Assembly (NCBI GenBank): GCA_020636375.1
Contig: JACJXZ010000016.1
Span: 1 to 64,000, forward strand
Reading direction: 5' to 3'
Source: Lewinellaceae bacterium
GTDB taxonomy: Bacteria; Bacteroidota; Bacteroidia; Chitinophagales; Saprospiraceae
DNA: 64,000 nt
Shown: in pieces, positions 41,067-49,802 of the stretch
Layout: each line of letters begins with the position of its first letter
Numbering within the stretch: position 1 is the first letter of the stretch
Position numbers and translations under genes: made by a program
The notes under the pieces: model-generated
What the model was told of the DNA's origin: nothing
Database searches by the model: none
The model's input: only the letters and a program-made list of their open reading frames with translations

Positions 41067-42668
41067 TCACCGCACGATCCGCACCTCCACCTCCACCCTC
41101 CGGTTTTTCGCCCGGTTCTCCGGGGTATCGTTGGCTGCCGCCGGCTGCTTTTCCCCCATGGCTGTTGCCTCGATGGAGGCATCAACCCCCAGCACCGCCA
41201 GGAAATCCAGCACTGCCCGGTTTCTCCGTTCGGAAAGCCCCTGGTTGTAGGCCTCCGGCCCGATACTGTCGGTATGGCCAGCCAGAGCGATCCGGTAGCT
41301 TTGAGCGCCGGCCAGGGCCTCTTTGAGCTGTCGCAGTTCGGCTTTCGCCGTTTCGTCCAGCCCGGAACGATCGAAATCAAAGTAGACGACATAGCGGCTT
41401 TCGTATTCCTGCGCTTTCTTTTTTTCCGGTTCGGGTTCGGGCGCCTTTGGCTGCAGTTTGACGGGGTCGGCCACCACCGGCAGTTCCACCAGGGTTTCGG
41501 TGTTTTCGCCGACCACCAGTTCCTGTTCCAGGCTGTAGTAGTCGTTGAACTGTATTTGCTGGGTATAGGGCCCTTCCCGGCGGGCGAAGGAAAGGGAGTA
41601 CTCGCCGGTCAGGGCGTTGCTGCGCGCCTGGGCGACGGTTTCGCTGGTCTCGTTGAAGACCAGGTTGATCCGGGCCTCCACGGCCCGGCCGCTGGAGTCT
41701 TTCACCGTGCCGTCGATGACGACTACCGGTTCTGGCCGGATGCGCTCGTCGGCGCCTGCGCCGAGGTGAGCGTAGAAGATATCGCTGTTGCGCACGAAGT
41801 AGACGTCGTTGCGCACGGCGTCGATGACGAAGCCGTAGTCTTCCTCACTGGTGTTGAAGGGGCGGCCGATGTTGATGACCGCGCCGCAGGCCGTGCCGCC
41901 TTCCAGGGTGGTCTTGAAGATGTCGAGCCCGCCGAATCCGCCCCATCCAGCGGAGCCGAAGTAGAGGGTTTTGTTGTCGGCGCCGATGAAGGCCGAGCGT
42001 TCGTCGGCCGGGGTGGAGACGTCGAGCTTTTCCGGGAAGCTCCAGGCGCCGCCGGCCTGTTTGCGGCTGACGTAGAGGTCCATCCTGCCGTCGTAGTCGG
42101 GCCCGGCGGCCACCACGAAGGTTTTGCCGTCCGGCGAGACGGACATGCCGTCGGTGGCGTACTGGTTGCTGCGGAAGAACTGGCCGATGCCGCCGCCCAG
42201 GCCTTCGGGTTTGCCCCAGGTGTCGCCGTGCAGTTCGGCGCGGTAGTAGGGCCCGCCGGTCTCCCGCCAGTCCGGCCGCCAGCTCTGGAAGTAGACGGAC
42301 TGGCCGTCGGCGGAGATGTTGGGTTCGTCTTCGCCCATGTGGGTACAGACGGGCTGGCCGATGCACTGCGGGGGCGCCCACTGGCCGCCGCCCCGCCGGC
42401 TGAACCACACGTCGCCGTCTCCTTCCGCCTTGCCACGGAAGGTGGTGTAGCTCATGTTGGACCACGGCATGCCCCCCCGGCCGCTCATGAAGTAGAGGTG
42501 CCGGCCGTTGGGGGTGAGCGAGAGGTTGACATCGCGGTACTCGGAGTTCAGCCTGGCCAGTTCCTGCGGCTCGGTGTCCCAGTCGGGCAGGACGGTGGCC
42601 TGCTGGGCGGAAAGGGCAATGGAAAGGAACAGGCAGGACAGGAGAATGGGTAATTTAGGGGGTGTCAT
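41067..42668 (-). CDS. OmpA-family protein with PD40 propeller
   Basis: Seen: 533 residues. Signal peptide ~1-22 (LPILLSCLFLSIALSAQ). PD40/WD40-like blades 25-300 (LTPNGRHLYFMSG, ISADGQSVYFQS, VSPDGKTFVVAAG, GADNKTLYFGS). A carboxypeptidase-regulatory-like segment follows (IDGTVKDSSGRAVEARINL), then a C-terminal OmpA domain (YVVYFDFDRSGL, GHTDSIGPEAYNQGLSERRNRAV, NRRVEVEVR). Known: this is the layout of PorE-type T9SS components and related peptidoglycan-anchored proteins. Inferred: periplasmic peptidoglycan-binding protein; assignment as a secretion component is possible, but PorE homologues are usually longer or carry TPRs. Confidence 0.85.
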   Translation of the reverse strand: MTPPKLPILLSCLFLSIALSAQQATVLPDWDTEPQELARLNSEYRDVNLSLTPNGRHLYFMSGRGGMPWSNMSYTTFRGKAEGDGDVWFSRRGGGQWAPPQCIGQPVCTHMGEDEPNISADGQSVYFQSWRPDWRETGGPYYRAELHGDTWGKPEGLGGGIGQFFRSNQYATDGMSVSPDGKTFVVAAGPDYDGRMDLYVSRKQAGGAWSFPEKLDVSTPADERSAFIGADNKTLYFGSAGWGGFGGLDIFKTTLEGGTACGAVINIGRPFNTSEEDYGFVIDAVRNDVYFVRNSDIFYAHLGAGADERIRPEPVVVIDGTVKDSSGRAVEARINLVFNETSETVAQARSNALTGEYSLSFARREGPYTQQIQFNDYYSLEQELVVGENTETLVELPVVADPVKLQPKAPEPEPEKKKAQEYESRYVVYFDFDRSGLDETAKAELRQLKEALAGAQSYRIALAGHTDSIGPEAYNQGLSERRNRAVLDFLAVLGVDASIEATAMGEKQPAAANDTPENRAKNRRVEVEVRIVR

Positions 42669-43180
42669 GTGGTTGTGGTTTTTTGACAGGATTAAAAAGA
42701 TTTGCCCTGGAAAATAGCCCGGGAGCAGCTGTCCTTTATTTCACAGGGTGAGCAGGGCTATGGCGTTTCTATGCAGAAATGGTTTGCGGCAACAAACAAC
42801 AAACAACAGACATCGATCAACAGACAACCGCCTCCGCCCAGCCTGCAACAGGCAGCCGGATCGTAAATATACGAAAGGGAAAGAATATAATAATTTGATG
42901 TGCCTCATTCCTAAGTAGTGATTAAAAAATAACTTCCCTGTTTGAGGCCCTTAGTTGTAGCTCGTTCAGCAGCCTGACCCCGCTGGAACCCTGACTGGCT
43001 GCTTCACTTCACTACAACTAAGGGCCGTGAAGTTATTTTTTAAGGATTACTAAGTAAAAAAGGCGGCGGGCCGTTCTCGGGCGGGCAGGAATCCGAGGGG
43101 TATACCGTTATAAGAATAATGATTATTTTTGTAATTATTATAAACGTAACGGTTGCAGAACCCTGTCAATTGGAATGCCC
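42669..43180. other. Intergenic region rich in repeats
   Basis: No gene seen. Contains a lone CCCTGTGAAATA-type arm (42737-42748), CAAACAACAAACAACAG words (42791-42830), and the conserved-tip palindrome at 42914-43052. Confidence 0.55.
42914..43052. repeat. Long palindrome with conserved tips, copy 2
   Basis: Tips AGTAGTGATTAAAAAATAAC (left) and GTTATTTTTTAAGGATTACT (right) match the element at 30799-30922. The inner arms GGCCCTTAGTTGTAG (42946-42960) and CTACAACTAAGGGCC (43012-43026) are perfect but unrelated to the inner arms of copy 1. Confidence 0.88.
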
Positions 43181-43355
43181 ATGAAAACCGCCACCGTAAA
43201 AGAACTGAAAGGCCATGCAGCCGTCCGCTTTTCGGTCCGGAGTACTCCACAACCTGTACGAGCGGCAGCTGGCCGGCATCCGGAAGGTTGTAGCTACAAT
43301 GCACGAGGACCTGCAGTACGACTATGAGCTGGAGATCGGCCGGCTGGAGGAATAG
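43181..43355 (+). pseudogene. Frameshifted small-gene remnant (possible antitoxin)
   Basis: MKTATVKELKGHAA starts at 43181, and a second frame reads RSGVLHNLYERQLAGIRKVV...LEIGRLEE to the stop at 43353-43355. The two frames differ, so the ~58-residue protein is broken. The N-terminus resembles short antitoxins or regulators that pair with other small genes, but no partner is present. Weak. Confidence 0.3.
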
Positions 43356-43764
43356 GAGTCTGTTCGTGCTAGTGGGTGGCGTGGGTCGTGATTCGGGCTA
43401 TCCCTCTAAGGGTTAGACAAGGAGCACCTGGCTGTGTACAGTGTACGCGGGTTAATAGCAGTCTTTGGCTGTGTACGGTGTACGAGGCTGTCCAATCTTA
43501 AGTTCAACAACTTCTACAGCAAACTAACTTGCCGATTTTAATAATTGCATCTCAGATAAGCGTTTTCACCCGAACAAGACTTTAAAAGCTATTATCATCT
43601 TTCGGCTTTGGCCTGCAGGCTATCGTCAGGAAATAAAGATTGGGTTTCCGTATCGGTTCGCTCCTTTATGGCACCTAACACTATTGGCAATTATTAAATG
43701 GAAATAAATGCCAGGCACCTTTTTCCAACGCGGGTGTCTGGCTTTTCCAAAATCCCGGATAGTA

Positions 43765-46700
43765 ATGAAAAAACGACTACGCTGCTTTCTGAAGCTTGTT
43801 TTTTTCTTTTTTCTGGCGAGCTTTGCTCAGGCTCAAAGTGCGCATAACAAGCCGATTCCGGCACCGGGCGGCACCAGTTTTCCCGAATGCGAGGTGCCGG
43901 CGAATGCGCGGGTTGGCAAGATCGGCAGTACCTATGTTTCACTGGAGTGGGATGAGCCGGAAGATGCATACGGTAAGTATTCCTATCAGCTTCGGTTCCG
44001 GGAGGCCGGCAGCTTCAGCTGGAAAACGATAGAAGTGAGGCGGCGGCAAGGGGTAATGGTGCAGCATTTGTTGCCAGGCAGGAGCTATGAGATAGAACTC
44101 CGCCGGGTTTGCAGTTCCGAACTGCAACTGTTCAGCGAATGGGCCGGGGTTGGCGTAACCCGCACTACCTCCGGCGGAAACAACCGGTCCCTTCCCAATG
44201 AGGTTTGCAACGCACTGACAGAAGGCATATTTGCCGAGATTTCCTCCGATGCCGTCGCTATAGCCTGGGATGGGCCGACGGCCAGCGAAGGCGCGTATTG
44301 GTATCAGATTCGCTATCGGTACACGCAGGAAGGGACAACTACCGGCTGGGTGGAGGAATCCGTGAGGGAGGGTAGTTATTTACTTGTTCCTGAACTGGAG
44401 AACGGCGCTACCTATGAATTCGAGATCCGCCTGCTTTGGGGTGAGGGCGAAAGAGAAGGAGAAGCCATCTTCACGTGCGAATGGATCAGCATCGGGGATC
44501 TTTCCATAAACGGCGGCGAAGTGGATGATGAGGAGCCTGCCCCGCCGATTACCCTGCCCACCTTTGAATGTGGGGATAATTTCACAGGCGTTTATGCCGA
44601 CCCCCGTACTTCCCTGTCTTCCGCCGACCCCGGAGATGTTTTTAACATCAATGGGTTTCCGTTGTTGCTTACGGAAGTAACAGGCGGAGGCGGCTACTTT
44701 TCCGGTGAGGGCATTGTACCGCTGCCGTTCAATCAAAGAACCGTGAAGGTTTCTTTTTCCGGAATTATTGTCAATAACAGCGGGCAGGTAGTCTCCGGTA
44801 CGCTAACCGGCATATCCGACGACCCGGCGAATCACCCGGACCTTACCCTCGACACCATCAGCATTGGCGGCGGGATTTGTATCCCTCCCCAGCAATCTGA
44901 AGGCTTTGATGCGAACGGCATCCATTCCGCCACTGGTCAGCCCTGGGACGAGAACGGGTTCGGAGCCAACGGGCAGTACGTCCAGCAGCCGCCTTATCCC
45001 GGCTGGAGCCCGGGTGACCCTTATGACTCCAGCTATGATCCGAACGGTTTCGATTCAGATGGAATACACACCATCACAGGCACAGAATACAACGAGAACG
45101 GTTGCAACCAGCAAGGCTTTGACGCCGACGGTCAACCCTGCGACCCCTCCGGTCCCGGGCCCTATTACTGGATGACGCCGGCAGGGAATGAACCGCCCAC
45201 GCAGGCCGGCATCATCCTGGCCGAACAGGTTGAAGAAGACATCCGGCCTATGCTGATCGATGCCTGGAACCTCTATCTCGGCCGGGCCAATGACAGCATT
45301 ACCGTCAACCGGGCGGCCTGCGACGCGATCCGGGGAGAGATGAACAACCTCATGACGGTGCTGGGCTACGACCGCAGTTTTATCTTCGGGCAAAACGACC
45401 AGTATTTTGCCGAAGGCATGTCTGAACTGTTTACCGCCGAGCCCAAACCCCTGGCGCTCAACATCGCCCGCGACCCGCAGCACGAGGAACTGGAAGATAA
45501 GCATGTAGCACTCTGGCATTGCGATACGGCGCTGATGAAGTTCATCTGCAGCCGGGATTTTATCAACGCCCAGCTACAAAGCGCTGCCGTCGACGCCAAA
45601 GTGGCCGATCTGCTGGATCAAATCAGCCATTTTTCCGAAGAGGATGCCGCTACCTACAGCGACCCCAACAACCTCATTGCCTGGATACAGGGCATCGTGA
45701 CCAATGAGATCAAACAAGCCTGCAATATTGGCAGCTCGGGGAGCGGCGGTGTCGGTCTGGTGCCGTTTCCGGGCGGGAAGCCTGGCCAAAATCGGGAAGC
45801 CTGGGCTTCGATCCGGCCGGACCTATCGCCCGACGCCGATATGAGCCTCCTGCTCGCCGATCTGGGCGAGGAAAAGGCAGCCCTGCTCCAGTCGCTTGAG
45901 CTGGAAGAGGAAGATATTTCATTCCTGTTCCGCCAGGGCTTCCAGCAAATTGGCGGCGTCGGCCGCGCCTTTTACCTCGAAGCCCTGGCGAAGCGGCAGG
46001 CCATGCTGCCGCCGGCAGGCGGCAACCTGTTGCCGGTAGTCGTGGAAAAAGAAATCCTGGGGCGGGTTTATAAAATATATCTCGACAACATCACCTTCAC
46101 TACCCAGGGTGCCACGCTGGATGCATACTTCGTCCTGGAAATCCCCACAACCGGCGACCGGCTGGTGTTTAAGGCGCTGGGCATACCTTTTGGGCCGACG
46201 GGAATGACGGTGGATACCCGGCTGGAGCTGGGCACGAATGTCAGCATCCGCATCAATAATGCCGCCCGGCTCAACATATTGGGAACGGCAGATACTTATG
46301 TAGAGTGGGACTGCGAGGGCTTCGCTGGCATGGGGCTGGATGCCGAGATCGAATTTTGCCGGGAGTACATCGTGCCCCTTGATTCCGAGCTTGAGGTAAA
46401 GCCCGAGCCGGAGCGCGCCAAGGCCTACTTCACCGTCCAGATGCCCGCCTGGGGCGAATTCATCGCTCAGCTCAATTTCGACGACTTTGCCATCACGGGA
46501 CTGGAAGACATCAAGTGGCAGGTCCACAATGCCCGGCTGGACTTCTCCGAGTCGCAGACTCCTTCCGATATCGCTTTCCCGGCTAACTACGGCTCTCCCT
46601 TCGTCAGCGCTGCCGGCCAGCCCAGCCCCTTGTGGAAGGGCTTTTACCTGGAAGAACTGACGGTCACCCTGCCCGACAACCTCACCGCCCAGGAGATGGG

Positions 46701-48066
46701 GCAGCAGCAGGGCGGTACCGGCGCGTCGGTCACCATTTCCGTGCAGGACGTGATCATCGACGACCGGGGAGTGACCGGCAAGGCCTCGGTAGCCAACCTC
46801 ATGCCCCTTTCCGACGGCCGGCACCTGGGCGGTTGGGCCTTCTCCATCGATACCTTCAGCATCAGCGTGGTGGCCAACGCCCTGGCGGGAGTAGGGTTCA
46901 ACGGCCTGCTGCACGTGCCCATTTTCCGAAGCGGGCCCAGCAACAGCGCGCCTATCACGGAGGCGGACTGCCTGAAGTACCAGGCGGTAGTTCAACCCGG
47001 CAACCTGTACAATTTTGCCATTCATCCGGCTTCGGATACCACTTTCCATGTGCCGCTGTGGGTGGGGCAGGCCAACATCCGGAAAAATTCTTCAGTTTCC
47101 GTCACTTATGGCGGGGGGGATTTTCACGCTATCGCAACGCTGTACGGCGATATCGAGATCGACGGCCTGGGAAATAACGTCAATGTCGAGGTGCCCAGGA
47201 TTACTTTTGAAGGCGTGACGCTTTCCAACCGCGCCCCCTATTTTTCACCAGGCGTTTGGGGCTTCCCCAACAGCATTGGCGCCAAAATGGGCGGTTTTGG
47301 GATCAGCCTGGAGAACCTGGCGTTGACCCATACCGACAATCCCGAAGAAGTAGCGCTCAACTTTGGGATGCTGATCAACCTGATCAATGACGATATCGAT
47401 ATTACAGCCGGGGGGGGCTTCCAACTGGTAGGAGAGCTGGACCAGTCGAGCGGCCGGCAGATATGGAATTTCAAACAGTTTAAAGTGTCGGATATATCGA
47501 TAGACGCCAGTTGGGCGGGGGTAAACCGCATCACCGGCGAGCTCTCTTTCTATGAAAACAACGCACAGTTCGGCAACGGTTTCCGGGGTATGGTCTCAGT
47601 CCGTTTTGCCGGCATGGGCGAAGGGGGAGGCAGTGGCGTCGGCATTGACGCCGTAGCCCAGTTCGGGAGCAAAGACGATTTCAAATATTTCTTTGTCGAT
47701 GCCATGGTCCACCTCAATCCGGGCATACCCATCGGCCCTGCGATCAACATCCGCGGCTTTGGGGGCGGTGCCTACTACCGGATGAGCCGGGACGCGCAGG
47801 GTTCTTACGTGAGTTTGCCGGCCAGCGAAACGGGCGCGCCCAGCTTGCCGGCACTGGGGCAGTCCCTCTCCGGTGTCGTTTATGTGCCGGATCGCAACGC
47901 CGGCCTGGGGTTGAAGGCGACCGTCGCCCTGGCTACCTCCAAAGAAGAAGTGTTCAATGCCAACGCCACTTTCGAGATCGCATTTAGCGCCGGCGGGGGC
48001 CTAAGCACGATCCGCTTTTACGGCAACGCCCGCTTTATGGATGGCCTCAGCATGAGCACAGGGTAG
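43765..48066 (+). CDS. Giant FN3 surface protein, part 1 (frameshifted 5' part)
   Basis: Seen: 1433 residues from ATG 43765. Signal peptide MKKRLRCFLKLVFFFFLASFAQA. Two fibronectin type III domains (about 40-130 and 155-250: YVSLEWDEPEDAYGKYSYQLRFRE; AVAIAWDGPTASEGAYWYQIRYRY). A Gly/Asp/Asn-rich repeat at ~395-475 (GFDANGIHSATGQPWDENGF, GFDSDGIHTITGTEYNENGC), then ~950 residues of strand-rich sequence of unknown fold, perhaps a long beta-solenoid. The frame stops at 48064-48066, but the sequence continues without a break in the next frame (GSVGGNYSILGGL...), so this and the following entry are one gene of about 2000 codons. The frame change lies in a short G run (CAGGGTAGC). Inferred: very large exported surface or secreted protein. 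Function unknown. Confidence 0.8.
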   Translation: MKKRLRCFLKLVFFFFLASFAQAQSAHNKPIPAPGGTSFPECEVPANARVGKIGSTYVSLEWDEPEDAYGKYSYQLRFREAGSFSWKTIEVRRRQGVMVQHLLPGRSYEIELRRVCSSELQLFSEWAGVGVTRTTSGGNNRSLPNEVCNALTEGIFAEISSDAVAIAWDGPTASEGAYWYQIRYRYTQEGTTTGWVEESVREGSYLLVPELENGATYEFEIRLLWGEGEREGEAIFTCEWISIGDLSINGGEVDDEEPAPPITLPTFECGDNFTGVYADPRTSLSSADPGDVFNINGFPLLLTEVTGGGGYFSGEGIVPLPFNQRTVKVSFSGIIVNNSGQVVSGTLTGISDDPANHPDLTLDTISIGGGICIPPQQSEGFDANGIHSATGQPWDENGFGANGQYVQQPPYPGWSPGDPYDSSYDPNGFDSDGIHTITGTEYNENGCNQQGFDADGQPCDPSGPGPYYWMTPAGNEPPTQAGIILAEQVEEDIRPMLIDAWNLYLGRANDSITVNRAACDAIRGEMNNLMTVLGYDRSFIFGQNDQYFAEGMSELFTAEPKPLALNIARDPQHEELEDKHVALWHCDTALMKFICSRDFINAQLQSAAVDAKVADLLDQISHFSEEDAATYSDPNNLIAWIQGIVTNEIKQACNIGSSGSGGVGLVPFPGGKPGQNREAWASIRPDLSPDADMSLLLADLGEEKAALLQSLELEEEDISFLFRQGFQQIGGVGRAFYLEALAKRQAMLPPAGGNLLPVVVEKEILGRVYKIYLDNITFTTQGATLDAYFVLEIPTTGDRLVFKALGIPFGPTGMTVDTRLELGTNVSIRINNAARLNILGTADTYVEWDCEGFAGMGLDAEIEFCREYIVPLDSELEVKPEPERAKAYFTVQMPAWGEFIAQLNFDDFAITGLEDIKWQVHNARLDFSESQTPSDIAFPANYGSPFVSAAGQPSPLWKGFYLEELTVTLPDNLTAQEMGQQQGGTGASVTISVQDVIIDDRGVTGKASVANLMPLSDGRHLGGWAFSIDTFSISVVANALAGVGFNGLLHVPIFRSGPSNSAPITEADCLKYQAVVQPGNLYNFAIHPASDTTFHVPLWVGQANIRKNSSVSVTYGGGDFHAIATLYGDIEIDGLGNNVNVEVPRITFEGVTLSNRAPYFSPGVWGFPNSIGAKMGGFGISLENLALTHTDNPEEVALNFGMLINLINDDIDITAGGGFQLVGELDQSSGRQIWNFKQFKVSDISIDASWAGVNRITGELSFYENNAQFGNGFRGMVSVRFAGMGEGGGSGVGIDAVAQFGSKDDFKYFFVDAMVHLNPGIPIGPAINIRGFGGGAYYRMSRDAQGSYVSLPASETGAPSLPALGQSLSGVVYVPDRNAGLGLKATVALATSKEEVFNANATFEIAFSAGGGLSTIRFYGNARFMDGLSMSTG

Positions 48067-48124
48067 CGTAGGCGGCAACTATAGCATCCTCGGCGGCCTG
48101 ATCAAGGGCAACTGCAACTTCCAG

Positions 48125-49765
48125 GTGACACTGGGCGAAAGCTGCCAGATCACTGGCGCCAATGATCCGGCAGAGAGCCTGAAGGTGATCCTCAACGTGG
48201 CGCCAGGCGACGGTTCTGCCAACGTAGCGCCCAACATCCAGCCAAACGCGAGCTTCAACCTGCCGCTGGGCGAGGAATTCCCCCTGGCGGACGTCAACGG
48301 CAACGTTTCCAACTATAAGGCTGAGCTGGACTACGCCCGCCTCACCAGCCTGAATTCCGGCGTGATCATCCCCGGCGAGCGGGAAATGTCCTTCGGCAAT
48401 TATAACCTGGATTACGTGCCTTTTAACATGCTGCCGCCCAACGATTCTTTCCGGTTTGAGGTAAAAGTGCGGATTTTGAGAGACGGCCAGGAAACGGAGA
48501 CAGAAACCAAAACCGTCACCTTTACCACCGGGCCGGCGCTGGATGTCATTCCGGAGGGCAACGTGCGGGCCAGCTACCCCATGAACGGGCAGTACAATTT
48601 CTACAAGGGCGAATGGGCGGAACAGAAAGGCTTCATCCTGCTGGAAGCCGGGCAGCCCGAGCTGTTCCTCGACGTCCCGGAAGGCTACTACCAGCGGGCG
48701 AAGATCACCCGCAAAAACGGGCCCTCTTATGCTTTTCCCGTTCAGTACGACCCTTACGAGAAAAAAGCGACTTTCCCACTCCCGGGCGCCCTGATGCAGA
48801 AAGACGCCATGTACAAGATAGAGATCGTCAACATCCCGGTCTCCGGAGGCGGCGGTCAGGGTGGCGTTACGCAAGCAACGGCGGCTGCCGCCCAGAGCAT
48901 GGACGTGAACAGCACGTTCACGCCCACGCAGAATACCACGCCTTCCGGGCCGGCCGCTCAGGCCAGCCAGTCCAGCGCGTTCAGCGGCGGCATGAGCCAG
49001 GACCCGGCCGGGGGCAGTACGCCGCCCTCTCATGTTTTGTATACCATCCACTTCCGGACGAGCGCCTACAACACGTTCATGGAAAAGCTGGCAGACATCG
49101 AACAGAACCATTCGGAAGTGCAGAATTTTGTCGGTGCCGTTATTTTCCACCCGACGATCAGCGAGCCGTTCGATAAGTTTGAGGTTGGCCTGGGCGGGCA
49201 TGAGCCGCTGATAGAATGTCAGGCGCAGATCAGCAACGTACCCTGGTATCAGGATTACGTCGTCCCGATGTTATACAGCCGTTTTCCGGGAGTAGTATCC
49301 TTTGCCGGGTTCTCGGAAGAATTTGAGGTGCATAACCGCCCAATCGATTTGGGCATCCCACCGGTGAAAGCAGCGGCTATTACTCAGGGAGATCAGGAAC
49401 AGGTTATTGAGGTGCGGCCCATTAACTACCATGTAGGCTTCGTGCCTGCGGCAGCCAATGTCTGGCAACGCATCGAAAACAACTGCACCCAGGTGATCCG
49501 GAAGGATTTTTACGGATTTCGGAATCGGCTCAAGGATGCCATAGACGATACCTTCTTTTTCGAAGGCAACGGCGAACCACTCCCGCCCCAGGTAGAGAAT
49601 AATATCTGGAGATCTATTCCGGACTGGGCGGAGGAAATTTGCTACGACCCTGACTTCTTCTTCGATCCGCCGTATCCGGGCACTTACCCCATGCAGTTCC
49701 AATACAAACTGCCCGGACTGAATACGGTGACGACGGTGCATGCCATTAATTTGACGAAGAACTGA
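48125..49765 (+). CDS. Giant FN3 surface protein, part 2 (3' part after the frameshift)
   Basis: Seen: 546 codons as an independent frame beginning with GTG, but homologous reading extends upstream to the frameshift at about 48060. Content: an Ig/invasin-like region (LKVILNVAPGDGSANVAPNIQPNASFNLPLGEEF...FRFEVKVRILRDG), a Gly/Ala/Ser-rich linker (VTQATAAAAQSMD), and a C-terminal domain with conserved Cys, Trp and aromatic residues (NNIWRSIPDWAEEICYDPDFFFDPPYPG). No signal peptide and no T9SS tail at the end. It lies 37 bases before the second FN3 gene, so they form an operon. Confidence 0.75.
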   Translation: MTLGESCQITGANDPAESLKVILNVAPGDGSANVAPNIQPNASFNLPLGEEFPLADVNGNVSNYKAELDYARLTSLNSGVIIPGEREMSFGNYNLDYVPFNMLPPNDSFRFEVKVRILRDGQETETETKTVTFTTGPALDVIPEGNVRASYPMNGQYNFYKGEWAEQKGFILLEAGQPELFLDVPEGYYQRAKITRKNGPSYAFPVQYDPYEKKATFPLPGALMQKDAMYKIEIVNIPVSGGGGQGGVTQATAAAAQSMDVNSTFTPTQNTTPSGPAAQASQSSAFSGGMSQDPAGGSTPPSHVLYTIHFRTSAYNTFMEKLADIEQNHSEVQNFVGAVIFHPTISEPFDKFEVGLGGHEPLIECQAQISNVPWYQDYVVPMLYSRFPGVVSFAGFSEEFEVHNRPIDLGIPPVKAAAITQGDQEQVIEVRPINYHVGFVPAAANVWQRIENNCTQVIRKDFYGFRNRLKDAIDDTFFFEGNGEPLPPQVENNIWRSIPDWAEEICYDPDFFFDPPYPGTYPMQFQYKLPGLNTVTTVHAINLTKN

Positions 49766-49802
49766 GCAAGGAAATTTTAAGTGAAATTACAAATCCAGCA
49801 TT

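Noticed and set aside
39187..41070. 627-codon leftward frame opposite the GH15 gene
   Set aside because: Crosses a dispersed repeat and the antisense of conserved GH15 motifs.
41067..42668. PorE assignment for the OmpA-PD40 protein
   Set aside because: Domain order fits only partly and no other T9SS machinery genes lie nearby; left as OmpA-family.
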